Shown: positions 8,746 through 17,920 of the stretch, piece by piece
How positions within the stretch are numbered: position 1 is the first letter of the stretch
Layout: each line of letters begins with the position of its first letter
NCBI RefSeq assembly: GCF_003952485.1
Contig: NZ_CP034447.1
Location: 558,001-622,000 of the forward strand
Origin: Mesorhizobium sp. M1E.F.Ca.ET.045.02.1.1
GTDB lineage: Bacteria > Pseudomonadota > Alphaproteobacteria > Rhizobiales > Rhizobiaceae
Reading direction: 5' to 3'
Length of the DNA: 64,000 nt
Translations under genes and position numbers: made by a program
Notes under the pieces: model-generated
Seen by the model: only the letters and a program-made list of their open reading frames with translations
Told to the model about the DNA's origin: nothing
Databases searched by the model: none

Positions 8746-9933
8746 TCAGTGGATCTCGCCAACCGCCTTTCCAGGCTGTTCGGCATCGACCCAACCCATC
8801 ACCGCGTCAAGATCGACGCCCTTGCGAGTCGACCACTCAACCAAATTGGCGGGCCGGTAGCTTGACGAATGGCGATACCGCTCGAAGACCGAGCCATCAA
8901 TCGTCTCATTGACATTGATGTACGTCGCATCCGGGTCCCGGCCGGGAGGGGATGCAATGGGCCGAAGATGCCTCTTGCTGAGGATGGCGTAGGAGCCGCG
9001 CATGAACTCCCGGTAAGAGTCTGAAATCGGAGCGTCGAGGGCCCCGTCGTCCACCTCGATGTCGCTCCTGAACGCGAGACCGTGGGACCGGGCCTTTTCG
9101 ATGATCCAGCTGAGAGGAGCCTGTGCAAGCAGATCATTCGGGTATCCGCCGCCCACATTACCGTGGGCGCCAGCAAACCAACGCTGCTCGACACTGCTGT
9201 AGGGACGCGGCGGTGCGATCACCGCCTGGGGATCGGTAGGGATTCTCTTCGTCCATAACGTCGGCATGAAGCTGTTGCGATGCTCATCGAGGGCAAGGGC
9301 GTGAAACGCATTCTCGATTGGCACCCTCAAGCCCGTGTCCAGAAATCGGAAACTGGTCCGACTGATGCCTTCCCAGCTGAACGCGGGAATGCCGAGCGCG
9401 CCGACAGTGTCCCAGACGGCCACCAGCTTGATCGGCACGCGGCGGGAGTATTTCAGCATCCAGCGTTCTTCCAGGGCAGAGGCCTTCAGCGGGCCTGCGA
9501 CCAAGTCGTCATGAAGCTTCCACACGGTCAGCGCGTCGCGTCGGCGGTACCGGGCGAACAACTGGTTGACGCTTAACGGGGCACCCGGCCTCAACAGGCC
9601 ACACTTGGTGATAAAGCCTGTCAGAGAACGCGCAGTGAAGGCGCCACGGCTGAAGCCGAACACGAAGATGTCGTCACCATCGTTGTAGTTTTCGACCAGC
9701 CACTCATAGGCATCAAGGATATTCCTGAGCAGCCCCTTCCCAAAGGCTCCGCCAATGACTCCGTTCACCCCGATATCATAGTAGGCGAGCTGGGCTGGGT
9801 TTCCGGTGTCTTTCGTTGAACACAGGGCGCGCAAGCGCCAGACATTGGTGTTGTCCGACACGGAATTCCAGGTTCCATCAAGGAAAACCGCCAGCCGCTT
9901 CTTACCCGGTCCCGCTGCCGATAATGATTCCAT
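8746..9933 (-). CDS. DUF2235 (Tle1-like) alpha/beta-hydrolase, putative phospholipase
   Basis: About 395 residues from ATG 9933, which has an AGGAAG ribosome binding site (the frame is open to 9963). KRLAVFLDGTWNS is the DUF2235 opening motif and FVFGFSRGAFTARSL contains the GxSxG nucleophile (Ser at about 95). Downstream YSSVEQRWFAGAHGNVGGGY carries the catalytic-His-like region. The fold is that of type VI secretion phospholipase Tle1, but free-standing DUF2235 proteins also occur in defence loci. No signal peptide. It is downstream of the patatin gene and two small genes on the same strand, which suggests a shared membrane- or lipid-directed role. Confidence 0.85.
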   Translation of the reverse strand: MESLSAAGPGKKRLAVFLDGTWNSVSDNTNVWRLRALCSTKDTGNPAQLAYYDIGVNGVIGGAFGKGLLRNILDAYEWLVENYNDGDDIFVFGFSRGAFTARSLTGFITKCGLLRPGAPLSVNQLFARYRRRDALTVWKLHDDLVAGPLKASALEERWMLKYSRRVPIKLVAVWDTVGALGIPAFSWEGISRTSFRFLDTGLRVPIENAFHALALDEHRNSFMPTLWTKRIPTDPQAVIAPPRPYSSVEQRWFAGAHGNVGGGYPNDLLAQAPLSWIIEKARSHGLAFRSDIEVDDGALDAPISDSYREFMRGSYAILSKRHLRPIASPPGRDPDATYINVNETIDGSVFERYRHSSSYRPANLVEWSTRKGVDLDAVMGWVDAEQPGKAVGEIH

Positions 9934-10023
9934 TTCGCTTCCTTGAAAAGGAAGACAGACCACGACATATGGCGGCTGTCCAGCGGTCCTAAGTCAGCGC
10001 CCTCCGGAGATTCTGTCCGGTTG

Positions 10024-10360
10024 CTAAGAAGGTGGGGTAACGCGGCCACAGATGGTGACAAAGGCTGAACTGCCCCAAGCGGCACGAGGCGCGAACAAGA
10101 TCGAGTAGTCGCGGCTGCTGGTCGTGGGCCGGCCGATGGTGATCATGGACACGCCGACGTAGCTCCCGGTCTTGAAGCGGCCGATGAATTCGACAGGCAT
10201 CGCCTATGTAGCGGAAGCACCCGTCGCGCCGGTCGAGCTTGAACCTCAGTGTCGGGTTCGGTTGCGTTGGTTCTTCCTGGGCCCTTGCCGGAGCAGATAT
10301 GAGAATGGCGGCGCCGACAGCCCAGAGCAGCGGCCATTTGGAGGCACTATGGCGCATCAC
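10024..10360 (-). pseudogene. Small exported protein, split by a frameshift
   Basis: The ATG at 10360 overlaps the preceding gene's stop (ATGA). The start MMRHSASKWPLLWAVGAAIL followed by SAPARA is a clear Sec signal peptide with an AxA cleavage site. Around 10200 the coding signal changes frame: the first frame turns into Arg/His-rich sequence, while the second reads MPVEFIGRFKTGSYVGVSMI and ends VTICGRVTPPS at a TAG (10024-10026). One indel would restore a protein of about 111 residues. Function unknown; the export signal suggests a periplasmic partner of the surrounding operon. Confidence 0.55.
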
Positions 10361-10632
10361 TTGGTCTCGGGGTCGGGCTCACCAAAGGTCTTCACGAAGA
10401 TGGCCTTGCCAGTGCCTGAAATTTGCTTCTGGATGTCCCAGTCGAGCTTGCTGTCCCTGATGTAGAGACTGAGGGTACAAATCTCGCCGCGGCAGGCACT
10501 TGGCGTTGAGGACTGCTTGTCCTGGATAGAATATGAGGCGATATATCCAACGATAACGTCCTTGCAGTCCGTGTCGGGTAAGCGGCAAGGCGGCGCGTTT
10601 GACACTTTGCTACTTAAGGAGTTCCGGTGCAT
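10357..10632 (-). CDS. Hypothetical protein, about 91 aa
   Basis: The preferred start at 10632 (MHRNSLSSKV) overlaps the end of the patatin gene by 23 bp; the frame is open to 10686. The stop overlaps the start of the exported small protein, so it is translationally packed in the operon. The protein has several Cys residues (PPCRLPDTDCKDVIVGY, SACRGEICTLSLYI), suggesting disulfides, though the N-terminus is not a convincing signal peptide. No family recognised. Confidence 0.5.
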   Translation of the reverse strand: MHRNSLSSKVSNAPPCRLPDTDCKDVIVGYIASYSIQDKQSSTPSACRGEICTLSLYIRDSKLDWDIQKQISGTGKAIFVKTFGEPDPETK

Positions 10633-11638
10633 AGGATTTGACGCGTGCCATCGTGAGGGCCCGACCATGTCGCACCAAAACCTCATGCTCTTCGGCCTCC
10701 AATCTCTTTAAATCTGTTGCCACCAGCGAGGCGAAAGCGGCGTCGCCAGGCCGTTCCTCGCCTACCCGGCTGTCGATTGAAAACCAGATGGGTTTCGGGC
10801 CCTTTTTCGCGTCGTACGACAATTGCAGACGAGCAAATTGAAGACCTCTTACCTGCTCCATCATGATGTTGATCGCCTCCTTGAGCACGATTGTCCCGGA
10901 CTCCGTCGGATGAGGGGACACGGCGAACGGCTTGCCGCCATCACTTACAAAACACACATCGACGGGATTGCGCCGCGCTCGCATCAACGGGTTCACGCCC
11001 AGATTATCGTAAATGCCTCCATCGCTCAGCGTCGCGTATTCGCTCAGGGAATTGGGATAGATGTCGGCATTGAGCCGTAGCGGGGGAAACACGGGCGGGA
11101 AAGCCGAGGATGCTGCCACGGCCAAGCTGATTGGATAGTTACTCGCATTCGCGGTGCCGCTCTCGTGCTCCCCCATCGTTTCTCCAGCGTCTTCTCCGGG
11201 CGCCAATGCCTTGCCTGCAACAAAGAAAAACATGTTGCCGGTGGCCAGGTTGGTGGCGTTGAGATAGATTCGTGGACCATCTCTGAGAGCGGATAGCCGT
11301 GCACCCGCGAACAGATCCCGATCGTAGCTTGCGCCAAGCTTCTCCAGGCGTGTTTCGAAGGGGTCCAGGATACCTCCGATGATCGAAGAGACGGCGATCG
11401 ACTTTGTCAGCAGATAGTCCGAAAGGCCCTTCAGCACATCCTGTTTGCCCCAATTCAGCGCCAAGTAGGCGCCTGCCACGCTCCCGCCGCTCACGCAGCT
11501 GATGAGATCAAGCTTGTCGAGTAAGTCGAGTTCCTGGAGAGCCGTAAACGTCCCTACATGGAACGCGGCAGCACGAAACCCGCCCCCCGAGAGCGCAATT
11601 CCAAGTTTCTTGGTTTCGCCGTTGATTAGAACGACCAT
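10610..11638 (-). CDS. Patatin-like phospholipase
   Basis: A 342-residue patatin-family lipid acyl hydrolase. KKLGIALSGGGFRAAAFHVG holds the oxyanion-hole glycines (residues 17-22), LISCVSGGSVAGAY holds the nucleophile Ser at about 50 (CxSxG instead of the usual GxSxG), and LSDGGIYDNLG holds the catalytic Asp at about 206. No signal peptide or membrane segment, so it is cytosolic. Patatin enzymes act in both secretion-system toxicity and cell-suicide defence (for example CBASS CapV). Here the partners are an MBL hydrolase and a metallopeptidase upstream on the same strand, not a nucleotide cyclase. Confidence 0.92.
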   Translation of the reverse strand: MVVLINGETKKLGIALSGGGFRAAAFHVGTFTALQELDLLDKLDLISCVSGGSVAGAYLALNWGKQDVLKGLSDYLLTKSIAVSSIIGGILDPFETRLEKLGASYDRDLFAGARLSALRDGPRIYLNATNLATGNMFFFVAGKALAPGEDAGETMGEHESGTANASNYPISLAVAASSAFPPVFPPLRLNADIYPNSLSEYATLSDGGIYDNLGVNPLMRARRNPVDVCFVSDGGKPFAVSPHPTESGTIVLKEAINIMMEQVRGLQFARLQLSYDAKKGPKPIWFSIDSRVGEERPGDAAFASLVATDLKRLEAEEHEVLVRHGRALTMARVKSYAPELLK

Positions 11639-11684
11639 CGTATACCCCCCATTGAGAATTCCCCGCCGACCCGAGCAGCTGGCA

Positions 11685-13226
11685 TCATGAAAGGTCGAAC
11701 GTCATCTCAACAAAAAGATCGCTGTGTTCGATCTTGACCGGCCGCTTTGCTGACGTCGGGTTGTTTCGGAAAGCTCGTTTTTCGACGGTTGGATTACCGT
11801 CGCCCTGAACGATGCGTCCCTTGGTCTTTTCCTGCAACGCCTTGTAAAGCTCCTCGAACGGCATCCTCCACCCGCTTCCAGGTTCCGCTCGACCCTTACC
11901 TTGAATGGCCGCGACCGCCTCTACGACCGGTATCGCGGCTACTAGTCGTGGGTCGACCATGCGCTCCAGACCGAGCGCTTTGACCGTGGCATTATGACTC
12001 CCATGGTGTCCGACCTTGTAAAAGGTTGTCCGGCGCAACAGGTCCTCTGCGGTGACAGGTTTGCCCGAGGACATAGTCTTCGCGGCGGGAGGATAGGTCT
12101 GGTCATTCCAAGACAGCCAATTCCCCACCTGGGCGTCTCCGGGAAACAGCAATACCTGGCCATCGGGGAGTTCAAACGCCAGTGCCAGGCTGGTGTTGTT
12201 TGTATCCGAATCCATCTTCAGGGCCAAAGCTTCGATGGAGCCTGTCCAGTCGCTGTCAATCCTACGCCACTTTTCGGCCGGAGCGTCATACAGTTTGCGG
12301 ACCCCCGACTTGGTCGCCTTCTTGCGACGGGTTTTCTCTTTCAGGGGTCTTTGGTAAACGGCCGAGAAAGGCAGGACTGTGTCGGTTCGATTGGCAAGAA
12401 GCGAGAGCTGGGCATTTACTGTGCTTTCCGCCGCCGCGGCGGCGTCCAGACGCGTCAGATATACCTCCTTCGCCTGTCCCTTGGATGGGGTGTCTTTTCG
12501 CAGCAAAACTTCATCTCGAGGCGGGCCAAGAACAAAGGCCTTGATATTGAACTCGTCGAGGTCAATGACCTGTCCAGGCTCAAGATAAGATGTTGAATCG
12601 GCACCAGCTTTATCCTTCAGCATTTGCATGATTTCGGCCGTCCCGAAGACGCCCGATGCACCTAGCCCGTTTATGGCGACTGGCCCGGCGAAAGCGGCAA
12701 GCGCCGCTGCCGTTCGCAAGCCGGGATGCGCATCGCCTTGCGCCAGCGTGGCCGCCGCCGCCAAAGCCTGCTTTCCCTTCGAAAATCGTGCCCTTAGGAC
12801 CTGAGCCTGCGGATCTTTCAGGTTTTCGGTCCAAGCCATCCAAAGCCGGCCGATGGAAACCGCACCGTCAAGGAATGCGCCTTTTTCGAACGCAAACCCG
12901 GACAGATGGTCGTAGTGCTCGTGGGTTATGACCAGCAGGTCGATCCGGTTGCCGACGGTCTTCAGGACGTCTTTCGCGATCGCTGAAATGCGGGCCGGGC
13001 CTGCCTCAACTTCGGACAGGCGCTTTTTACCGATCCGGTTCACGACCTTCGGGTCAAGTTTGGCGATCAGATCGGCTCCAGCGGCAACGTTCTGGAGGAC
13101 CCCACAATCTATAAGTATGGATCGCTCCAACTCCGCGCCGCCGTCGTCCAACGTGGTGCGAATGAGGAAGCAATCGCCCAAGATGCCGCGATACATCCTG
13201 ATCCTCAAGAGCTTCAATATCCCCAC
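11685..13226 (-). CDS. MBL-fold metallohydrolase (ComEC-like type)
   Basis: A 513-residue metallo-beta-lactamase-fold protein. MYRGILGDCFLI and SILIDCGVLQN start the fold; LLVITHEHYDHLSGF is the zinc motif (His 102, His 104, Asp 106, His 107); LLFPGDAQVGNW and FYKVGHHGSHNAT are later metal motifs. No membrane segments, unlike ComEC itself. Two bases separate its start from the upstream metallopeptidase stop, so the two are co-translated. MBL proteins of this type recur in bacterial defence operons, but the substrate is unknown. Confidence 0.88.
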   Translation of the reverse strand: MGILKLLRIRMYRGILGDCFLIRTTLDDGGAELERSILIDCGVLQNVAAGADLIAKLDPKVVNRIGKKRLSEVEAGPARISAIAKDVLKTVGNRIDLLVITHEHYDHLSGFAFEKGAFLDGAVSIGRLWMAWTENLKDPQAQVLRARFSKGKQALAAAATLAQGDAHPGLRTAAALAAFAGPVAINGLGASGVFGTAEIMQMLKDKAGADSTSYLEPGQVIDLDEFNIKAFVLGPPRDEVLLRKDTPSKGQAKEVYLTRLDAAAAAESTVNAQLSLLANRTDTVLPFSAVYQRPLKEKTRRKKATKSGVRKLYDAPAEKWRRIDSDWTGSIEALALKMDSDTNNTSLALAFELPDGQVLLFPGDAQVGNWLSWNDQTYPPAAKTMSSGKPVTAEDLLRRTTFYKVGHHGSHNATVKALGLERMVDPRLVAAIPVVEAVAAIQGKGRAEPGSGWRMPFEELYKALQEKTKGRIVQGDGNPTVEKRAFRNNPTSAKRPVKIEHSDLFVEMTFDLS

Positions 13227-13228
13227 AC

Positions 13229-15130
13229 CTAACCTCCCCGGTGCACCAGAGCGAACGGTTCGTCCAACGCAGTGCCGGTCGATCCCCCTTGCAGTCCATA
13301 ACCGAACGCAGTCGAGCCGAAGCGGTAACCCGCAAGGAAATCGCGTTGTTGCTCCAGCCGGGCATCGTCACTAATTCGCTTTCGGACTGCGTAACGCAGG
13401 TGACCCTCCCGAAGGTCGAAGATGAGTGTGGCACCACCGCGGAACACAAAGTCCGCGCCCGACGGGTTATCGCCGTGCTTGTCTTGAAGCTCCTGTTCGT
13501 TCTGATCGTAGAAGCCGCGCCGCTGCTGTACAATTTCAATGATAAGTTGGCGGAGATCCTGGCCGTCGGGTCCTGTTCGCCGGGAGGTTCTTACAGAATG
13601 AATTTCCACGGGCGGAGCAAATCCCTTCGGGTCCCCTGGCCGGCTCAGTATCGTCTCGCGGTCGTCATACGAGATCAAACCTCGTCGGAAGACTACTCCG
13701 CACACCTCTTGCCATGGCTTATCCTCGGTGGTCCGAAAGCTCTCCGATCCCAGGATCCACCAATGCACGCTCTCCGCGTTCTCCTCAGCGGCCTTGATTG
13801 CCGTCGTCCGATCGAATTTTGGCTCCAAATCCAGGTCCAAATCGTCATAATCGGCCGCCAGATGATGGACCGGCGCCTCCCACAACAAACTGTCGACAGC
13901 CAAAGAGAGACAGCCCTCCGGGATGATACCGCGCCGCCGAAACCCTTCTATGATGGCGAGCCGATAATTAAGCACGTCATCGGGCACCAGGTCATAGTCC
14001 GCCGTTATGATTGCCCGGAGAAAATCGCCAAAGCGGACGTCTACTGGCGGCAGGTAGTCGAGGGCGCGGATGCACATTCGCATCACGTGTTCCGCCGCCT
14101 TGCTCGCCTCCCGGGTTAATCGTTTGACCAGGTCTGGATGGAGGTTCTGGTCGGGACCAATGCCGGGTCTGATGCCGGCGATTCTGAGCAGATCAGCGGT
14201 GCGGTTCTCATAGATCGACAGAAAAGCATCGAAAACGGCCGCCACCAGGACCGCGCCGCGTTCGTGAGGCTCCGTCATGTCGTCGCGCAAGATCACGGGC
14301 GCAGCGCCACTGTGATCGTCAATCGCCTCGCGAAGGGCTCCGTCCCGGCCGGTAGCCTCGCCGAACTGCCGGGCGAGGCCGCTGAGGAGGGAGCGGTTGT
14401 CGAGGCTACCGCCGTCTTTCGCAATCTGGGCGCTGACTGCTTCCTCAAGCGAAAAATGTGAGAACAGAGCGACGATATCGGCAAAGGCTTCGTGGAACGC
14501 CAAGCTGTCTACGCTGGTCGGTTCAGCAAACCGCCGGTGAAGTCCATCCAGGATAGCATGCGTGACCTCGTGAACGATGATGTCATGCGAAAGCGCGGTA
14601 AACACCCATTTGGCGCCGGCGCTGTGCGCGGACGTCTGAAAATAGCCGAACAGGAGGGCCTTCTTTTCCCGGCTGTAATAAGCATTGGGCTCGCGAAGGG
14701 CATGGGGATAGATACGCAATTTATAGACCGGCTCGTATTTTCGCCCGTTGGGAACGCGACGCGGAGCCCAGAAGACTCTCCTGCCAAGCGCCCGTTCGAA
14801 AGTTCGAATAGTCTTCATTGCAACGGCGAACACCATCTGCTGGTGAAAGCGGGGATCGCCTTCCGAGGGGGCCAAGCCGTCCTGAGCCAGGAGGTAGGGG
14901 TGATTGAGGTCCACCGGCTCATAAAATTGGCCGCTGACCGGATCGATATCAATAACTTCAAGGTAGTCATTGATGGGGCCGGGCTGAATTTCTTCCTCCC
15001 AGCTCTGCTCCCAAGGTATTTTAATTGTTGCAACATTAACGCCTGCAGTCGCAGCCGACGTAGAAGCCTGCGGGTCGAAGGCATAGACCCGCAACCGGCG
15101 AACAGGCGGAGCCGTATATTGCCCCGACAT
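13229..15130 (-). CDS. Zinc metallopeptidase (HEVTH), 633 aa
   Basis: ALSHDIIVHEVTHAILDGLHRRF contains an HExxH zinc site (His 187, Glu 188, His 191), and SLAFHEAFADIVALFSHF about 20 residues on supplies the third ligand region typical of thermolysin-like gluzincins. No signal peptide, so it probably acts in the cytosol. The ATG at 15130 follows GGGGGAAA. It is the first gene of a minus-strand run (MBL, patatin, small genes, DUF2235). Role unknown; an activating or effector protease is one possibility. Confidence 0.82.
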   Translation of the reverse strand: MSGQYTAPPVRRLRVYAFDPQASTSAATAGVNVATIKIPWEQSWEEEIQPGPINDYLEVIDIDPVSGQFYEPVDLNHPYLLAQDGLAPSEGDPRFHQQMVFAVAMKTIRTFERALGRRVFWAPRRVPNGRKYEPVYKLRIYPHALREPNAYYSREKKALLFGYFQTSAHSAGAKWVFTALSHDIIVHEVTHAILDGLHRRFAEPTSVDSLAFHEAFADIVALFSHFSLEEAVSAQIAKDGGSLDNRSLLSGLARQFGEATGRDGALREAIDDHSGAAPVILRDDMTEPHERGAVLVAAVFDAFLSIYENRTADLLRIAGIRPGIGPDQNLHPDLVKRLTREASKAAEHVMRMCIRALDYLPPVDVRFGDFLRAIITADYDLVPDDVLNYRLAIIEGFRRRGIIPEGCLSLAVDSLLWEAPVHHLAADYDDLDLDLEPKFDRTTAIKAAEENAESVHWWILGSESFRTTEDKPWQEVCGVVFRRGLISYDDRETILSRPGDPKGFAPPVEIHSVRTSRRTGPDGQDLRQLIIEIVQQRRGFYDQNEQELQDKHGDNPSGADFVFRGGATLIFDLREGHLRYAVRKRISDDARLEQQRDFLAGYRFGSTAFGYGLQGGSTGTALDEPFALVHRGG

Positions 15131-15589
15131 GGCATTTCCCCCATCCCTAGTATTTCAAACACTACCGATTGAAATACTTACCGAGATTACACCCTCACTC
15201 TATTAGAAACATGCTCGAAACATCGGGTCAATGGCCGGCGCGCTTACAGGCATAAAAAACGGAAAATGTTCTTGCCGTATCGGAATAACCGGAGCACTCG
15301 ATCACCAGACCCTGCCGGTTTACTTTCTGAAGAACGGTCGCTTTCGGGTCGTCATCACCGGGCTAGCGCGTCGCCGCCCGTCCGCACACTTCTTCTAAAC
15401 CGTTCGCACTCCTGGGCTGACCTGTAGCATCCCATCTGAACGCTTGTTCAGGACGTTCAAGCCGCTTTATCAATCCCCGAAACCGCAGGCATCGTCTTCC
15501 CTAGCTGCTCCGTCGGCGGGTGACGCAGCAAGGCCGTTGATTGCTGGATCAAGGCAAGCCTGGCCACCGGGAGACGACGTAGGGGGGTC
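15131..15589. promoter_or_regulatory. Divergent intergenic region
   Basis: About 460 bp separate the minus-strand metallopeptidase operon from the plus-strand membrane-protein operon, so promoters for both must lie here. The right part is less GC-rich than the flanking genes. I cannot identify specific promoter boxes or operators with confidence. Confidence 0.4.
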
Positions 15590-16087
15590 ATGGCTGAGTT
15601 ATCGAGTCCGTCGACATCTCAACTGTCAGAAGATGAGCGCGCCAGGATCTCAGACAATCAGCGGCGCGCCAGGCGTGAAAGGGGAAAATGGGGCGATGGC
15701 TCAGATCTTATAGTCGGTTTGATCGCCAGTATCCTGATTTTTGGATGCCTCTTTATGTTCGCCAAGAACTACGATGCGAGTAGGCCTGAACTGTTTTACC
15801 CATGTCTCCTCAGCGGCACCCTCGGGGCATCCCTTGGATGGGCAGCCGGAATATTCATATCACCTTACGGGGATGGTGAACGCGAAGCGTTTGCCAGCTT
15901 AGGAAAGCTCGTTTACGGATTTCTGAGCGGATACGCGTTCAGCAAAATCGATCCTCTGGTCATCGCCCTCCTGAAGCCGGAAGCGGCCGCGACTTCCAGC
16001 CCTGCCCTCATCTATGCGACAGTTGCGCTGGTGGCGTTTCTCACAAGCCTTGCACTCACCTACATAAGCCGCTCGTATTGGCGTTAA
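15590..16087 (+). CDS. Four-TM membrane protein, 165 aa
   Basis: A charged cytosolic start (MAELSSPSTSQLSEDERARI) is followed by hydrophobic segments at about residues 40-58 (LIVGLIASILIFGCLFMF), 70-90, 103-123 and 138-158, ending ISRSYWR. No conserved motif recognised. The stop lies directly before the next start, so it is coupled to the papain-like gene. A membrane anchor or small effector is conceivable, but nothing shows function. Confidence 0.7.
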   Translation: MAELSSPSTSQLSEDERARISDNQRRARRERGKWGDGSDLIVGLIASILIFGCLFMFAKNYDASRPELFYPCLLSGTLGASLGWAAGIFISPYGDGEREAFASLGKLVYGFLSGYAFSKIDPLVIALLKPEAAATSSPALIYATVALVAFLTSLALTYISRSYWR

Positions 16088-16936
16088 ATGGCGATCCCTC
16101 CCGGCGTCACATTTTCCGAGGTGGGCGACATAGCGTTCGTTCATCAACATGATTGGTTGAGCCGGCTGATTGTTATCGGGCAGAAAGCGCTTGGAAGGCA
16201 CGGGGCCCGATTCTCCCATGTTATGGTCTGTGTCGGTTCCGGGATTTGGGCCGATGCAACGCCAGAAAGCGGCGTGATGATTGCCGCCGAGTCAGCTATT
16301 TTCGACAGCTTAGCTCCCGGAGAGTTCCGCATCCTACGTCGACCCTCCATACTTCCGAGAGCGAGGCCAAAGCCGTCATTCAAGAACGCGTTGGACGCCC
16401 TCCAGCACGAAATCAGCAAGCAAAGTGCTTGGTTTTATGACTTCTTCTATTTTTGCTATCAGCGATATGACTACCTGCTGGGTTTTTCGCAATACGCGGC
16501 AAGTCGAACGTCATTTTGCTCAGATTTGGTCGAGAAGATCTATGCTCGCCGTGCCCCCGGATTGTTACAGGCCGGACGGCGCAACCGCATCTTCCTACAG
16601 GACTTATTTGCGATGGCTACAGACGCGAAATTTGATGACATAACTCAAGCGTTTTCCGAAGGCCGCCGGACATTCCCCTCTACCACGGACAAAGAGCGGG
16701 TTAAGCACATGCTGAACGTCATGGAATTTCGCCTGGGTGCGGCTTTGGACAACATCGCGGCGCTCGAACAGGGTGAAAGAATAAGGGTCGTTACCAGCAA
16801 AATGCCTGGAGGGGATCGTTTACCCCAGACCCCAATCGGTGAATCATTTGGCCCCGCCGAGCAACTCACCTGGAGTACAAAAGCGGCTGCAGTTGCGGCC
16901 CGAAAAAGGGTGCAAAAGCTAAAATTAAGGTGGTGA
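16088..16936 (+). CDS. Permuted NlpC/P60 (YiiX-like) papain-fold hydrolase
   Basis: A 282-residue protein. GDIAFVHQHDWLSRLIVIGQ opens the domain, ARFSHVMVCVGSG places the His (about 44) before the Cys, and AASRTSFCSDLVEKIY provides the nucleophile Cys (about 144). His before Cys is the circularly permuted order of YiiX/YaeF-type NlpC/P60 enzymes, which cleave amide or acyl bonds in lipids, peptidoglycan or proteins. No signal peptide. It is directly coupled to the membrane-protein gene in front. The C-terminal 100 residues are mostly helical and charged, without a known domain. Confidence 0.75.
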   Translation: MAIPPGVTFSEVGDIAFVHQHDWLSRLIVIGQKALGRHGARFSHVMVCVGSGIWADATPESGVMIAAESAIFDSLAPGEFRILRRPSILPRARPKPSFKNALDALQHEISKQSAWFYDFFYFCYQRYDYLLGFSQYAASRTSFCSDLVEKIYARRAPGLLQAGRRNRIFLQDLFAMATDAKFDDITQAFSEGRRTFPSTTDKERVKHMLNVMEFRLGAALDNIAALEQGERIRVVTSKMPGGDRLPQTPIGESFGPAEQLTWSTKAAAVAARKRVQKLKLRW

Positions 16937-16982
16937 AGCTAAATCCATGGAGCACAAATGGCCCCATGCAGATTAGCCTACC

Positions 16983-17801
16983 TTGGCATCACGACACGGG
17001 CGACGGCATCGCCGACACGGATTCATTGACGCCGTGACGGAAGAAGACAAACCCAGTGTAACGGTCACCCTCAACGGCGACGGCGTGATCGCGCCGGCGC
17101 TTCAGGCCATCCGCTTGGCGACTGAAATGGTGGCCGTATGCACGTCAGCGATCGAGGCTACAGATCTCAACGATCTACCTCGGGACGGGTTTTCCGGGCT
17201 GAGCTTCGTGCCTCACGCCGATCAAGCCAAGGCCAAGCTAGCTTATCGCGCGTGGATATTGGGGAAGGCGTTTCAGGAACTGGCCAGGGGGCTGAGGGCT
17301 ACGCTCGAGCAAGCCTACATCTACACGCTTGGTTTGAGGGAAGGACGCAAGGTCGAGACCTGGGGCGAGTTCGAGGACATTTATCTCGCGGCGGAAAAGA
17401 AGGCGTCGAGTCTCAATTTTCCAGATTTGCTGCTGGCCGTGCAGGCGCAATTGGCGACGAAGCTCGATTTCTTTGAGGAGTACCGCTCGCTTCAGAGGGC
17501 TCGGAACTGTCTGGAACATCGCAATGGCGTTGTAGGTCATATTGACTGCGACGAAGGCGCGGGGGCCCTTAGCCTGAAGTTGCCCCGTTTGAAATGTTCT
17601 ACCGTCAGCGACGGGGAAGAGATCGAGGTTCACAAGAACCAGTACTTTGAAAAGGGCGCGACGATCAAAATCAAAAGAGACTTGCGTATTCGTGTCTTCG
17701 CCTTGGGGGAAACGGTCTCTTTCACCGCGGAGGAATTCAGCGAGATCGCCATGGCGCTTCGCTTGTTCGTCGCCGACATTGCGCCGAAGCTGCCGATTTA
17801 G
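16983..17801 (+). CDS. HEPN-like hypothetical protein
   Basis: Up to 272 residues from TTG 16983; GTG 17034 is an alternative start that removes the Arg/His-rich leader. The middle is helical, and RARNCLEHRNGVVG contains an R-x4-H motif of the kind that forms the active site of HEPN ribonucleases. The C-terminal third is beta-rich (SFTAEEFSEIAMALRLFVADI). The HEPN call rests on this motif and helical context only. It follows the papain-like gene and precedes another uncharacterised gene on the same strand. Confidence 0.5.
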   Translation: MASRHGRRHRRHGFIDAVTEEDKPSVTVTLNGDGVIAPALQAIRLATEMVAVCTSAIEATDLNDLPRDGFSGLSFVPHADQAKAKLAYRAWILGKAFQELARGLRATLEQAYIYTLGLREGRKVETWGEFEDIYLAAEKKASSLNFPDLLLAVQAQLATKLDFFEEYRSLQRARNCLEHRNGVVGHIDCDEGAGALSLKLPRLKCSTVSDGEEIEVHKNQYFEKGATIKIKRDLRIRVFALGETVSFTAEEFSEIAMALRLFVADIAPKLPI

Positions 17802-17920
17802 ACCACCGGAATGGCGGTGGGTTGTCGGAGTGCATGCCTGCGAGATGGGCCATTCGAACTGGCACTGTGTTCTCCGGATTCCTATATCTAACCGGCGCTA
17901 TCCCATGGGGACCATGACTG

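Noticed and set aside
8746..13226. Type VI secretion effector locus (Tle1/patatin effectors)
   Set aside because: No VgrG, PAAR, Hcp or immunity genes, and the enzymes lack T6SS adaptor domains.
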